From Aedes albopictus (Eukaryota; Arthropoda; Insecta; Diptera; Culicidae): DNA of 64,000 nucleotides. The notes under the pieces were generated by a model, which saw only the letters and a program-made list of their open reading frames with translations, was not told where the DNA came from and ran no database searches. Below, in pieces: positions 55,862 through 64,000 of this stretch. Each line of letters begins with the position of its first letter. The stretch's first letter is position 1. The position numbers and the translations under genes are program-made. The stretch is taken from positions 322,552,175 to 322,616,174 of the forward strand of contig NC_085136.1 in NCBI RefSeq assembly GCF_035046485.1. The letters are read 5' to 3'.

Positions 55862-56210
55862 CTACCGACGGTCGACGAACCAAGGTGATGCGATGGTAGG
55901 TGCGTATCGCCCGAGGGGCGCCACACGTACTCTCTTCTCTTTCAGTCCTGGGCACCCACGGTGGTGCAGAGCCGAATTGAAAGATTTCCATCCTGGGCGA
56001 TTGCCAGTCATCGCCTTGACCTGTAGCCAGGTCGAATTTCTGTCGACTTGCTTGATTTCGTTATTGAGGCTGCGCCGCCATGAGCCTATGGGTCTGCCTC
56101 TGCTGCGATGTCCTGCTGGGCTCCAGTCTAACGCTTGTTTGCAGATTTCGTTTCCGCCCTGCGGAGTAATACTTTCAAAAGAAGGATTCTTGTCTATCAA
56201 ACAACTTCAT
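55862..56210 (-). pseudogene. LINE ORF2 C-terminal fragment
   Basis: Minus-strand translation gives EICKQALDWSPAGHRSRGRP, WRRSLNNEIKQVD and WLQVKAMTGNR. This combination (ALxWxPxGxRxRGRP followed by W and a K-A run) is the usual C-terminal end of a group of animal LINE ORF2 proteins. The frame stays open for about 112 codons but has no RT, so it is a truncated copy. Confidence 0.65.
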
Positions 56211-56269
56211 TCAACAAACTTTTGTTCTATATGCTCCATTTTGGAAAATATGATATAATTTCCAAAAAC

Positions 56270-56757
56270 GACCCCTAAATATCAGTTTTTTCATTGTAAC
56301 TTTTTTCAGACAATCTTAGGAATTTTTAAATGTTCTACAAAGTTATTATATATGATAAAATACATGTTTTCTTTAAAGACGACAAAGTTCTATCTTCAAT
56401 ACTTTTTGAGTTTTTTTTTAATTTCAGTTACGAACTAAAATATTTCACAGCTCAATTTTACTGTCAAGGAAGCAAGTGTCCAGCCTGAGTTGAAACAAAA
56501 TTTACACCTATTATAAACTTCTTTCATATTCAATTGAAAAATCTTGCCCCATTTTGCCTCTGTAAATGTCACAAAGCCGCAAAAAAGGGTATTTTTTTAA
56601 TAAATTATTGAATATTTCAAAAACCATCAAAGATACAATGTTGCTGTCCTCAGAAGAAACACGTATTTTGTCATATTAAATAACTTTGTAGAACATTTGA
56701 AAATTCCCAAAAATGTCTGGAAAAAGTTACAACAAAAAAACTGATTTTAAGGGGTCA
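56270..56757. mobile_element. Foldback element with ~100-bp arms
   Basis: 56270-56370 recurs inverted at about 56655-56757, with termini GACCCCT/AGGGGTC and shared ATCAGTTTTTT, GTAACTTTTT and AAATGTTCTACAAAGTTATT. TSD unresolved. The centre is AT-rich and non-coding. Confidence 0.65.
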
Positions 56758-57107
56758 TTCACAAATAATGGCCCATATCTCTAGAAATTGAGCAGATAGA
56801 GCAAAAGTTTGTTCGACAAGTTTTATCATAATCACATTTTCTACAACTTTGCTGAAGACATAAACACGCTATCTTCACTTATGAAAAAAATCGTATTAAT
56901 ATCTCACTTTTAGGTGGATTAATCATATTAGTGATACTTCCAAACACTACCAAACAACTTCTTCGAAGACACCAAACCGCTAAAATCAATTTTTCATGCC
57001 CAAAACAATTTCGATCACGAAATTGGGCCTTTGGAAACAATGTGCTGCGTACACGCAGAAAAATGGCGCTTGTTTAAAACAATAAAACGCATGGTTGATT
57101 TTCAAGC

Positions 57108-57120
57108 TAAAAGTTTACTT
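57108..57120. repeat. TSD at the 3' side of the I-clade element
   Basis: TAAAAGTTTACTT, identical to 63497-63509. It borders the poly(A) tail. Confidence 0.9.
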
Positions 57121-57142
57121 TTTTTTTTTTTTTTTTTTTTTT
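57121..57142 (-). other. Poly(A) tail of the I-clade element
   Basis: A run of 22 T on the plus strand (A on the element's strand) between the TSD and the 3' untranslated region. The I factor of Drosophila ends in TAA repeats instead, so a plain A-tail is a difference. Confidence 0.9.
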
Positions 57143-57469
57143 ACTTAATCATTTATTTGCAGGCTTATGCGCCATCAGGCATAACGAAGCCGAGTTCATT
57201 TGAATATTTTTTAACAATTTCATGTTGGATTCTTATATACTATGTTAATTTTGGGGAACCGTAAAACTCGCGGTTTGGTCGAGGTTAGGGAGAACAAAGT
57301 TTTTCCTAGGGAAGGATGGGATTATGGGATCTTTCCGTTGACATTCAGCAGCGTAGAATATTGGCGTTTCACTGCTGGTCAAACGAAGAGTGGACAGACG
57401 ACCTGTAACGATACAAACAAACGGGTTTCGAGGGGAAACAAGGTGGACAACCAAAGCGACAAGGGGGGA

Positions 57470-60400
57470 TCAAACAACTACATTAATGTTCTTTAAGTAC
57501 TCGTAAACGAGCCTCAAGTATTCTAGATCCCGCTTACCCAGCACATCTCTAATGTCTTGCTTTTCTGGTTTCCCTCGGGCCCTGAGGGATGCACATAAAT
57601 CGGATCTGGCAATACCGTATTCGGGACATTCCCACACAACATGGTTGATGTCTTGATAGCCTGCACCACAGCTACAGCGATTGCTATCAGTGAGCTTTAT
57701 TCGATAGAAATGTGAGCCAAGAGAGTAGTGATTGGACATAAGCCGACACATTACCTTGATAAAATCTCGACCTATATCCAACCCTTTGAACCACGGTTTC
57801 TTCGACACCTGCGGGAGAATGGAATGTAACCATCTGCCCAAATCTCCATCATCCCATTTTTGTTGCCAACTGATCAAGGCATGCTGACGAGCAATTGAAA
57901 AAAATTCATCAAAGGCGATTTGTCGGTCATAAATGTCGCCTTCCATAGCGCCCACCTTGGCAAGCGAGTCCGCCTTCTCATTGCCCGGAATCGAGCAATG
58001 CGAAGGGACCCAAACCAAGGTGATATTATATGCTTGATTCGATAAAGCACTCAGAGTAGATCGTATTTCACTGAGGAAATACGGAGAGTGCTTTACCGGC
58101 CTCATTGAACGGATAGCCTCTATCGAGCTGAGGCTATCCGTAAAAATGAAGTATTGATCAGAGGGAAGAGAGGCGATTCGCTCTAATGCGTAGTGTATAG
58201 CCGCCAATTCTGCGACGTATACTGAGCAAGGACTTTGAAGTTTGTGGGCGGCGCTATGAAGCTCATTAAATACACCAAATCCAGTGGAATCATTTGTTTT
58301 TGACCCGTCGGTGAAAAATCTTCTGTCGCAGCTGACATGACCAAACTTGCTTGCAAAAATTTTTGGAATGTGCTCCGATCGGAGCTGATCTGGAATTCCA
58401 CGGATTTCTTGCTTCATGGTCAGATCAAAACCTATAGTGGAATTGAAGAAGTCTGGGAAGCAATCGCGGTTGAGAATATTCGAAGAAGGGCTAACCTCCA
58501 GAGTCATGTACGAGTAGTACACTGTCATAAATTTTGTTTGATGAATTCGTTCGATAAGCTTTTCAAAGTTTTCAATTACCAATGGATTTAGTACCTCACA
58601 GCGGATGAGGAACCTCAACGACAACTCTATGAATCGATCTGATAAAGGCAATACTCCTGCTAGTACCTCTAAACTCATTGTGTGAGTCGAGTTCATGCAG
58701 CCTAACGCGATTCTAAGACAGCGATACTGGATACGCTCTAGCTTCAGGATGTGTGTTTTCGCGGCGGACTGGAAGCAGAAACTACCGTACTCGAGAACCG
58801 ACAGTATCGTTGTCCGATATAGCTTTATCAGATCTTCCGGGTGGGCTCCCCACCATGTTCCGGTGAGTGTACGCATGAAGTTGATTCGTTGTTGGCACTT
58901 CTGATACAGATAATTAATGTGCTTTCCCCAGGTGCCTTTAGAGTCGAACCAGACCCCTAGATACATATGTGAAAGAGCTTGAGTGAGTTCCTTACCCAAA
59001 AATTGAAGCTCTAGATCGGCTGGATCTCGCTTCCTAGAAAAGACAACTAACTCAGTTTTCTCCGGAGAGAATTCGATACCCAGCTTTACAGCCCAAGCAG
59101 ACAAATTGTCCAGAGTATCTTGCAATGGTCCTTGCAGAGCTTCCGCCTCTGGTCCGGTGATAGAAACCACGGCGTCATCCGCAAGCTGTCTTAACGTGCA
59201 ATTTTCCACGAGACATTCGTCGATATCTCTGACGTAAAAATTGTAAAGAAGAGGGCTTAAGCATGAGCCCTGGGGGAGACCCATGTAACTAATTCGTGAA
59301 GTTGCCGAGGTTCCATGAGAGAAAAACATGTGCTTCTCAGACAACAAGTTGTACAAGTAGTTGTTTAAAATCGGAGAAAGCCCACACTCGTGGAGTTTGT
59401 CTGAAAGGACATCAACGCAAACTGCATCAAAAGCCCCCTTAATATCCAAAAATACTGAGCCCATTTGCTCTTTTTGAGCGTAGGCCAGTTGAATTTCTGT
59501 AGAAAGCAGCGCCAGACAATCGCTCGTTCCCTTGCCTCTGCGGAAACCGAATTGAGTATCTGAAAGAAGGCCGTTCGATTCAACCCATGTGTCGAGCCGA
59601 TGGAGAATCATCTTCTCTAGCAGCTTCCGTAAGCACGACAACATCGCAATAGGACGGTACGAGTTGTGATCCGACGCGGGCTTCCCGGGCTTTTGGATGG
59701 CAATAACTCTTACTCGTCTCCAATCATCCGGAACAGTGTTGCTCTCCAGGAATAGATTGAATAAGTTCAACAAGCGCCTCTTTGCGACGTCTGGGAGGTT
59801 TTTGAGCAAGTTGAATTTTATTCCATCCATTCCAGGGGCAGAGTTGTTACATGATAGAAGCGCGAGTGAGAATTCCAACATCGAAAAGGCTGAATCCATA
59901 GAATCCCTTTCGGGTGGATGACGACGAATATTCGCTTGTACTTGGACCGAATCCGGACAGACTTTCTTCGCGAAGTCGAAAATCCATCGAGGAGAGCTTT
60001 CTCTGTCCTCATTAACCGACACCGCGTTGCGCATTCTTCTTCCGACCGTCCAGAGAGTTCGCATTGACGTCTCCCGCGATAACCCGTTCACGAAATTTCT
60101 CCAGTAACCACGTTTCTTCGCCTTCACGAGGCCCTTGAATTTGGAGACGAGAGAAGAATATCGCTCGTAGTTCTCCCGTGTTCCACGCTTTCGATATAAT
60201 TTGAACGCGGCGGATCTTTCGCGATAAACTGTGGTACATTCGTCATCCCACCACAATGTGGGAGGTCGTCGTCGTACCGAAGTTCCCGGAACCGGTCTAC
60301 GCTGCGCTTGAAGAGCACTGTTAACGATCAACTCGGACATGAACTGATATTCCTCCTGTGGGGGGAGAATATCAACCGACTGCTCGCCCTCGGAGATCAA

Positions 60401-61174
60401 CTCAGCATATTTTCCCCAATCAATATGCTTTGTGAGGTCATATGCGATGTCGATCTGGTGAGCCTGGCGCGTATCATTGGTAATCGAAATTTTGATCGGC
60501 AAATGATCACTACCATGGGGATCCTGAATTACATTCCACGTGCAATCCAATGATAGTGAATTCGAACATATTGAGAGGTCTAACATGCTTGGAGGATCTG
60601 GAGGTTTAATTCGCGTTGCTTCCCCGGAGTTCAAAATTGTCAAGTTGAAATAGTCACAGAGGTCGTATATCAAAGTTGCGCGATTGTCGTCCTTCGGAGA
60701 CCCCCAGGCTGTTCCGTGAGCATTAAAATCTCCTAGGATCAACCATGGCGCTGGCATAGTACTGCATATGTCCGCAAGATCTCTTCGAGATACTCTTGTG
60801 CTGGGCGGTATATATACACTGGCTATGCTTAAGCTTTTACCCCGTATAGTAATATGACATGCAACTATTTCAGTGCCGTTCATCGCGGGGAAATCAATTC
60901 TATAAAAGGAATGGAGCTTATTGATCCCCAAGATCACCCCTCCATACCCATCCCCTCGATCACGACGAATAATATTAAAATCGTGGAAAGAGATATCTTT
61001 ATCGGAAGTTAGCCATGTTTCACTAAGAGCAAATATGTCACAGCGTGTATTGTGGACTAAAAATTTGAACGCATCCATATTTCTGATTAGGCTTCTACAA
61101 TTCCACTGTAGAACTTCTATCATATCTCCGACCTCACTGGACAAATTAGCCATCGAAAGATATGAAAGATTCAA
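57470..61174 (-). CDS. I-clade ORF2 polyprotein: AP endonuclease, reverse transcriptase, RNase H
   Basis: 1,234 codons. It nicks target DNA and copies the element RNA by target-primed reverse transcription. Endonuclease, about residues 20-235: QWNC (23-26), SETWL (Glu52), GDFNAH (Asp149, Asn151), SDH (222-224). RT, about 475-745: FLDIKGAFD (Asp577), GLPQGSCLSPLL (632-643), LADD (Asp666-Asp667; the residue before ADD is Leu, where Phe or Tyr is usual). RNase H, about 950-1075: TDGS (Asp956), Glu989, FTDS (Asp1013), VWVPSH and the KAD aspartate (Asp1069). A C-terminal CxC...H...C knuckle includes CSCGAGYQDINHVVWECP. All catalytic positions are intact. The start at 61174 overlaps ORF1 by 29 bases in another frame. 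An internal Met8 (61153) lies across the ORF1 stop and may be the true start. Confidence 0.93.
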   Translation of the reverse strand: MNLSYLSMANLSSEVGDMIEVLQWNCRSLIRNMDAFKFLVHNTRCDIFALSETWLTSDKDISFHDFNIIRRDRGDGYGGVILGINKLHSFYRIDFPAMNGTEIVACHITIRGKSLSIASVYIPPSTRVSRRDLADICSTMPAPWLILGDFNAHGTAWGSPKDDNRATLIYDLCDYFNLTILNSGEATRIKPPDPPSMLDLSICSNSLSLDCTWNVIQDPHGSDHLPIKISITNDTRQAHQIDIAYDLTKHIDWGKYAELISEGEQSVDILPPQEEYQFMSELIVNSALQAQRRPVPGTSVRRRPPTLWWDDECTTVYRERSAAFKLYRKRGTRENYERYSSLVSKFKGLVKAKKRGYWRNFVNGLSRETSMRTLWTVGRRMRNAVSVNEDRESSPRWIFDFAKKVCPDSVQVQANIRRHPPERDSMDSAFSMLEFSLALLSCNNSAPGMDGIKFNLLKNLPDVAKRRLLNLFNLFLESNTVPDDWRRVRVIAIQKPGKPASDHNSYRPIAMLSCLRKLLEKMILHRLDTWVESNGLLSDTQFGFRRGKGTSDCLALLSTEIQLAYAQKEQMGSVFLDIKGAFDAVCVDVLSDKLHECGLSPILNNYLYNLLSEKHMFFSHGTSATSRISYMGLPQGSCLSPLLYNFYVRDIDECLVENCTLRQLADDAVVSITGPEAEALQGPLQDTLDNLSAWAVKLGIEFSPEKTELVVFSRKRDPADLELQFLGKELTQALSHMYLGVWFDSKGTWGKHINYLYQKCQQRINFMRTLTGTWWGAHPEDLIKLYRTTILSVLEYGSFCFQSAAKTHILKLERIQYRCLRIALGCMNSTHTMSLEVLAGVLPLSDRFIELSLRFLIRCEVLNPLVIENFEKLIERIHQTKFMTVYYSYMTLEVSPSSNILNRDCFPDFFNSTIGFDLTMKQEIRGIPDQLRSEHIPKIFASKFGHVSCDRRFFTDGSKTNDSTGFGVFNELHSAAHKLQSPCSVYVAELAAIHYALERIASLPSDQYFIFTDSLSSIEAIRSMRPVKHSPYFLSEIRSTLSALSNQAYNITLVWVPSHCSIPGNEKADSLAKVGAMEGDIYDRQIAFDEFFSIARQHALISWQQKWDDGDLGRWLHSILPQVSKKPWFKGLDIGRDFIKVMCRLMSNHYSLGSHFYRIKLTDSNRCSCGAGYQDINHVVWECPEYGIARSDLCASLRARGKPEKQDIRDVLGKRDLEYLRLVYEYLKNINVVV

Positions 61175-62813
61175 GGATTGGCCATTTTGAAGCCAGCTGC
61201 TTCAGAAGAGGATTCACAAAAGAAAGAACCATGTTGATCAAATTTCTTATAACGGGCGAGACATCCAACGTTTCGAAGATGATATCCACTATCCCAGAAA
61301 GAGAAATTTTTCCGGAAGCGTCGGTTGGATGCTGTCGACGTTCATTTTGTCGAGTTTGTTTGCTTTCTGAACGAGAAACTGGGACATCTGGGGTTTTAGA
61401 TGTTCCCGGAAGTGACGGGAAATCCTCGGGTGAGAATTTAAAACCCGGAGGTGTAACCTTTTTCGTATTTCCGCCACTTCTTAATTTTGTCAGAGGGACG
61501 GGAGGAGCTTTTTGAACAAGAGGAGCGATTTTTGAAGCCTGCTGTTGCATGTGCCGTTTTGCAACAGCACGCTTCCTTTTCGTGCCTGTCTCAATAATCG
61601 TGTACTCTTCTCCACCCTCAGAGTCAGAGCCTTGATCATCTTCCGGCAGGGATGCGAAGATGTTGTTACTAGCAATAGGCTGGGCCGATGGAACTACGGC
61701 CGGGGTAATCTTTTTCAGCATTTCTGCATAAGACCGCCTCGACCGCTGTTTTAGGGAGTTTATTGTACGTTTCTCCCGCTCTATGTACTTCGGGCATGCA
61801 CTTAGCTCGTGTGGCGGTGTTTCACCACAAGTTATACACCTTGGTCCCGTGTTGCAGGGACCCTCGGCATGTTGTTCGCCGCATTTACTACAGCGTGGCT
61901 TGTTGCTGCAGTAAAGTGCGGTGTGGCCTAACTGTTGGCATTTATCACAGTGCATGACCCTTGGCTCATAGAGACGCACAGGTAGTCGAAGGAGCCCAAC
62001 TACGAGGACGCTTGGAAGAGCCGATCCGGAAAAAGTCACCCGAAAGGAATTAGATGGTTTTTTAGTTCCATCTGAGTAGTTTTTATTCAATTGCTGGACA
62101 TCAAGCACTGGAACTAGTGGGACGGCACGATTTTTAAACCCACCAGCTCCAGACTTGATATCAGCACATGTTACATCATCTTCGGTGACCACTCCGTAAC
62201 ACTCTACCTCGATGCTGGGAACGTATACTTTCCATTCCCTCGAAAAAAGCTCATAGGCAGCAATTCTATTTGCTTCTTCGCGATCAGTCACGATAACACG
62301 CAACTTATCGCGACTGGGTGAGTCTATTTCGAGAATACCTCGAAACGATTTTGCCAGATCTTTTCCGATTTGGAGTTTGTTTAAACGTTTTCCATTAGCT
62401 TTGGGCCGAAAGAAAACCAGAAAGGGACCCTTAGATCCGGGCGGGTAAGCTTTCGGGCGGGGGTTCGCCGTATTAGAGGAGGAACCGGAAGTAGAGGGGA
62501 ATACAGGGGGTTGAGTTGGAAAATCATGCAGTTCAGAATCGGTGTTCATCGTATTCACCGTTTGCCATGTTTCGTTTATCGGGGAGGTAGTCAAAGCATT
62601 TTCGGGAGAGGCGGTACATGCAATCAGTTGGGGAACCACTGGAGCGATTGAAATTGCAGCTTTTTCAGTTTCTCCCGTATCCATGGCTTGAGTATTCTGG
62701 GAATGTACTATTGACTCAGCTGCCTGAACTGAGGCTGGCTCATCGTCCGATGAGATAACATATTCCGGCGAACCCCCACCGGTATCATTTGGCTCCATTG
62801 TGGGAAGCCACAC
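61146..62813 (-). CDS. I-clade ORF1, Gag-like nucleic-acid-binding protein with three zinc knuckles
   Basis: 555 codons. It probably coats element RNA and forms the ribonucleoprotein particle that ORF2 works in. Residues 1-125 are acidic, Ser/Thr/Pro-rich and probably disordered. Residues 128-285 look like an RRM-like fold (PFLVFFRP, LRVIVTDREEANR). Three knuckles follow: C289-C292-H297-C302 (CX2CX4HX4C), C308-C311-H315-C320 (CX2CX3HX4C) and C326-C329-H335-C340 (CX2CX5HX4C). The tail is basic and Pro-rich (TKRKRAVAKR at 411-420) and ends with a hydrophobic stretch. No stop or frameshift. Met6 at 62798 is an alternative start. The Drosophila I factor ORF1 is shorter but has the same knuckle arrangement, as far as I recall. 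Confidence 0.88.
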   Translation of the reverse strand: MWLPTMEPNDTGGGSPEYVISSDDEPASVQAAESIVHSQNTQAMDTGETEKAAISIAPVVPQLIACTASPENALTTSPINETWQTVNTMNTDSELHDFPTQPPVFPSTSGSSSNTANPRPKAYPPGSKGPFLVFFRPKANGKRLNKLQIGKDLAKSFRGILEIDSPSRDKLRVIVTDREEANRIAAYELFSREWKVYVPSIEVECYGVVTEDDVTCADIKSGAGGFKNRAVPLVPVLDVQQLNKNYSDGTKKPSNSFRVTFSGSALPSVLVVGLLRLPVRLYEPRVMHCDKCQQLGHTALYCSNKPRCSKCGEQHAEGPCNTGPRCITCGETPPHELSACPKYIEREKRTINSLKQRSRRSYAEMLKKITPAVVPSAQPIASNNIFASLPEDDQGSDSEGGEEYTIIETGTKRKRAVAKRHMQQQASKIAPLVQKAPPVPLTKLRSGGNTKKVTPPGFKFSPEDFPSLPGTSKTPDVPVSRSESKQTRQNERRQHPTDASGKISLSGIVDIIFETLDVSPVIRNLINMVLSFVNPLLKQLASKWPILESFISFDG

Positions 62814-63496
62814 AGAAAGTAAAAAACTTAACTATTTTTGTTGTTTTTTTAATAATAATAAGGTGAATTAAAGACGCAGTCTAATGGGAATTCAATTCTT
62901 AAATCTACGTCTAAGATAAATAGCGAAGAAAAAATGCAGTCAAAAAAAAATCAAACTGGAAAAACAAGAAAAAAAAAAAAGGAGGGCTACTCTACTTGGG
63001 GATGCCGGCGACAAGAGAGAGAAAACAACGAAATATTTACCACAGCAGTCAGCAGGGCGCGGTGACCTTGATTTGCTTTGCACTCGAAACAAAGCCCGTG
63101 CAGATGTCTGTTACTGCCGCCTGGTAGGTAATTGATTTGCTCGCACGCCGGCGAAAGCTGCTGTATTGTCGTCCGTTCTGGGTGCGCCTGCACCCAGCGA
63201 GTTGAATTGAACGGCCTGGCGCCGCGACGACAATGGTGATGATGTTGATAACGGCGATGGTGGTAACGATCGGTAATTAATTACCGGATGGACTACAGAT
63301 GAATAGTACACGTGTAAACACGTGTCTACTTCCTGCGTCTTTCACGGGTCGCCTTAGGCACTTGTACTTCGTCCACAGTGGGACAACACGCGATATAAAA
63401 ACCACTTGGGAAAAAAACTCCACCGGCTACGAAGCCAATGCCTGCGACTCAGACACGGTAACACAACCGGCTGCTTCAAGCGAACGACGAGGAATG
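62814..63496 (-). promoter_or_regulatory. 5' untranslated region and probable internal promoter of the I-clade element
   Basis: 683 bp upstream of ORF1 on the element's strand. The element begins CATTCCTCGTCGTTCG. I-type elements carry an internal promoter that starts transcription at the first base, and CATTC resembles part of an initiator. Inside lie a perfect 16-bp palindrome (CGGTAATTAATTACCG, 63271-63286) and CACGTGTAAACACGTG (63309-63324). A-rich runs occur at 62945-62981. Promoter function is inferred from the family, not shown. Confidence 0.6.
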
Positions 63497-63509
63497 TAAA
63501 AGTTTACTT
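63497..63509. repeat. TSD at the 5' side of the I-clade element
   Basis: TAAAAGTTTACTT, identical to 57108-57120, directly next to the 5' end of the element. Confidence 0.9.
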
Positions 63510-63583
63510 ATTCCAAAGTTATATTTAATTGTTTTTATTTAGAGTTTATCAATAAAAACAAACGATTACCATCATTTCATATA

Positions 63584-64000
63584 ATGTCGCCAGCAAACCT
63601 TCAGTATCAAACACTTTGGTTCGAAGGCCCGCAGTGGTTGGCTCAAGATCAACAGTTTTGGCCCGACGCAGGCGATCCCCCTAATGCAGAATTGGATTTG
63701 GCCATGCTGGAAGAATGACCAACACCTGCATTACCAGCTCAAGCAGTACCTCCAAGCGAAATCTTCGGAGAACGTTCGTCGTTCACGGAACTCGTCCGTA
63801 TCGTGGCACTGCTGCTTCGATTTCGACACAACTCGCAAAATTGCAATCGGTCGTCCAGGAAAACTCGTCCCCTGACGCTCGAGGAACAGGAACAGGCAAC
63901 TATCGCTCTAGTTCGCTTGTCCCAGCAGGAATGCTATCCGCAAGAGGCTAAAAGAGTTGGCCAAAAAGGGACCTGTCCACGACTCGTTCGATATCGCTGC
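63584..64000 (+). pseudogene. BEL/Pao LTR-retrotransposon pol fragment, running off the window
   Basis: Plus-strand translation starts MSPANLQYQTLWFEGPQWLA and includes QFWPD, matching the region before the integrase of BEL/Pao Pol (LWxxGPxWL...WP). Further on come ELVRIVALLLRFRHN and TLEEQEQATIALVRLSQQEC, also typical of that region. A TGA stop at 63716-63718 breaks the frame. A +1 shift near 63947 moves the continuation (LKELAKKGPV) into another frame. It is a dead copy. Neither LTR is in view. Confidence 0.8.

Larger units (their letters stand above)
57121..63496 (-). mobile_element. Full-length I-clade non-LTR retrotransposon
   Basis: A 6,376-bp element on the minus strand. It has a 683-bp 5' untranslated region, ORF1 (61146-62813), ORF2 (57470-61174), a 3' untranslated region and a poly(A) tail seen as 22 T at 57121-57142. 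TAAAAGTTTACTT (13 bp) flanks it at 57108-57120 and 63497-63509. The last two T could also belong to the tail, so the TSD is 11-13 bp. Both frames are open and the catalytic residues are present. The endonuclease-RT-RNase H order plus a three-knuckle ORF1 fits the I clade (like the Drosophila I factor and mosquito MosquI elements). LOA is the main alternative because it also carries RNase H. Confidence 0.9.

Noticed and set aside
1..64000. Endogenous viral elements
   Set aside because: I looked for flavivirus- or rhabdovirus-like motifs in the longer frames and saw none. All recognisable enzymes belong to LINE, Copia or BEL/Pao elements.

Overview
The window looks like mosquito DNA, most likely a culicine of the Aedes (Stegomyia) type. 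The reasons are the very high density of miniature foldback elements, tRNA-derived SINEs of the kind described as Feilai in Aedes aegypti, an I-clade non-LTR retrotransposon, Copia and BEL/Pao remnants, and long stretches of degenerate GGAATTCC-like low-complexity DNA. I recognise no host protein-coding gene. Nearly all open reading frames are repeat artefacts or pieces of transposable elements. The species call is an inference from repeat types, not from a marker gene.

Layout. 1-5100: degenerate ATTCCT/GAAATTCC DNA broken by a nested pair of foldback elements (1512-2640). 5100-11000: a cluster of foldback DNA transposons with readable target-site duplications (TSDs), plus a LINE remnant on the minus strand (7816-9105) into which a SINE has jumped. 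11520-13190: a 12-bp minisatellite running straight into a pure 980-bp (TAGTC)n array. 13200-23400: unassigned DNA, a LINE fragment, two hAT-like elements with 8-bp TSDs, and a minus-strand Copia remnant (pol 19430-20560, gag 22429-22880). 23390-27290: a degraded plus-strand LINE interrupted by several MITEs, one nested inside another. 27300-37290: degenerate repeats of three flavours, a second SINE, a tRNA-like sequence and an RNase H fragment. 37460-45479: a large inverted repeat with arms of about 1.1 kb. The left arm carries two later insertions whose empty sites survive in the right arm. 45499-46331: a piggyBac-like TTAA element holding a TA-flanked MITE. 47230-51301: a 4.07-kb array of a 23-bp repeat. 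51300-57100: mostly unassigned, with LINE tails and three more foldback elements. 57121-63496: a complete I-clade retrotransposon on the minus strand. 63584-64000: a broken BEL/Pao pol fragment running off the window.

The one set of genes that works together is the I-clade element. ORF1 (a nucleic-acid-binding Gag-like protein with three zinc knuckles) and ORF2 (endonuclease, reverse transcriptase, RNase H) overlap by 29 bases, are both intact, and lie between 13-bp direct repeats. This copy therefore looks recently inserted and could still be competent. The other elements are non-autonomous or decayed. Insertion order can be read at several places because TSDs, interrupted reading frames or sister arms preserve the pre-insertion sequence.
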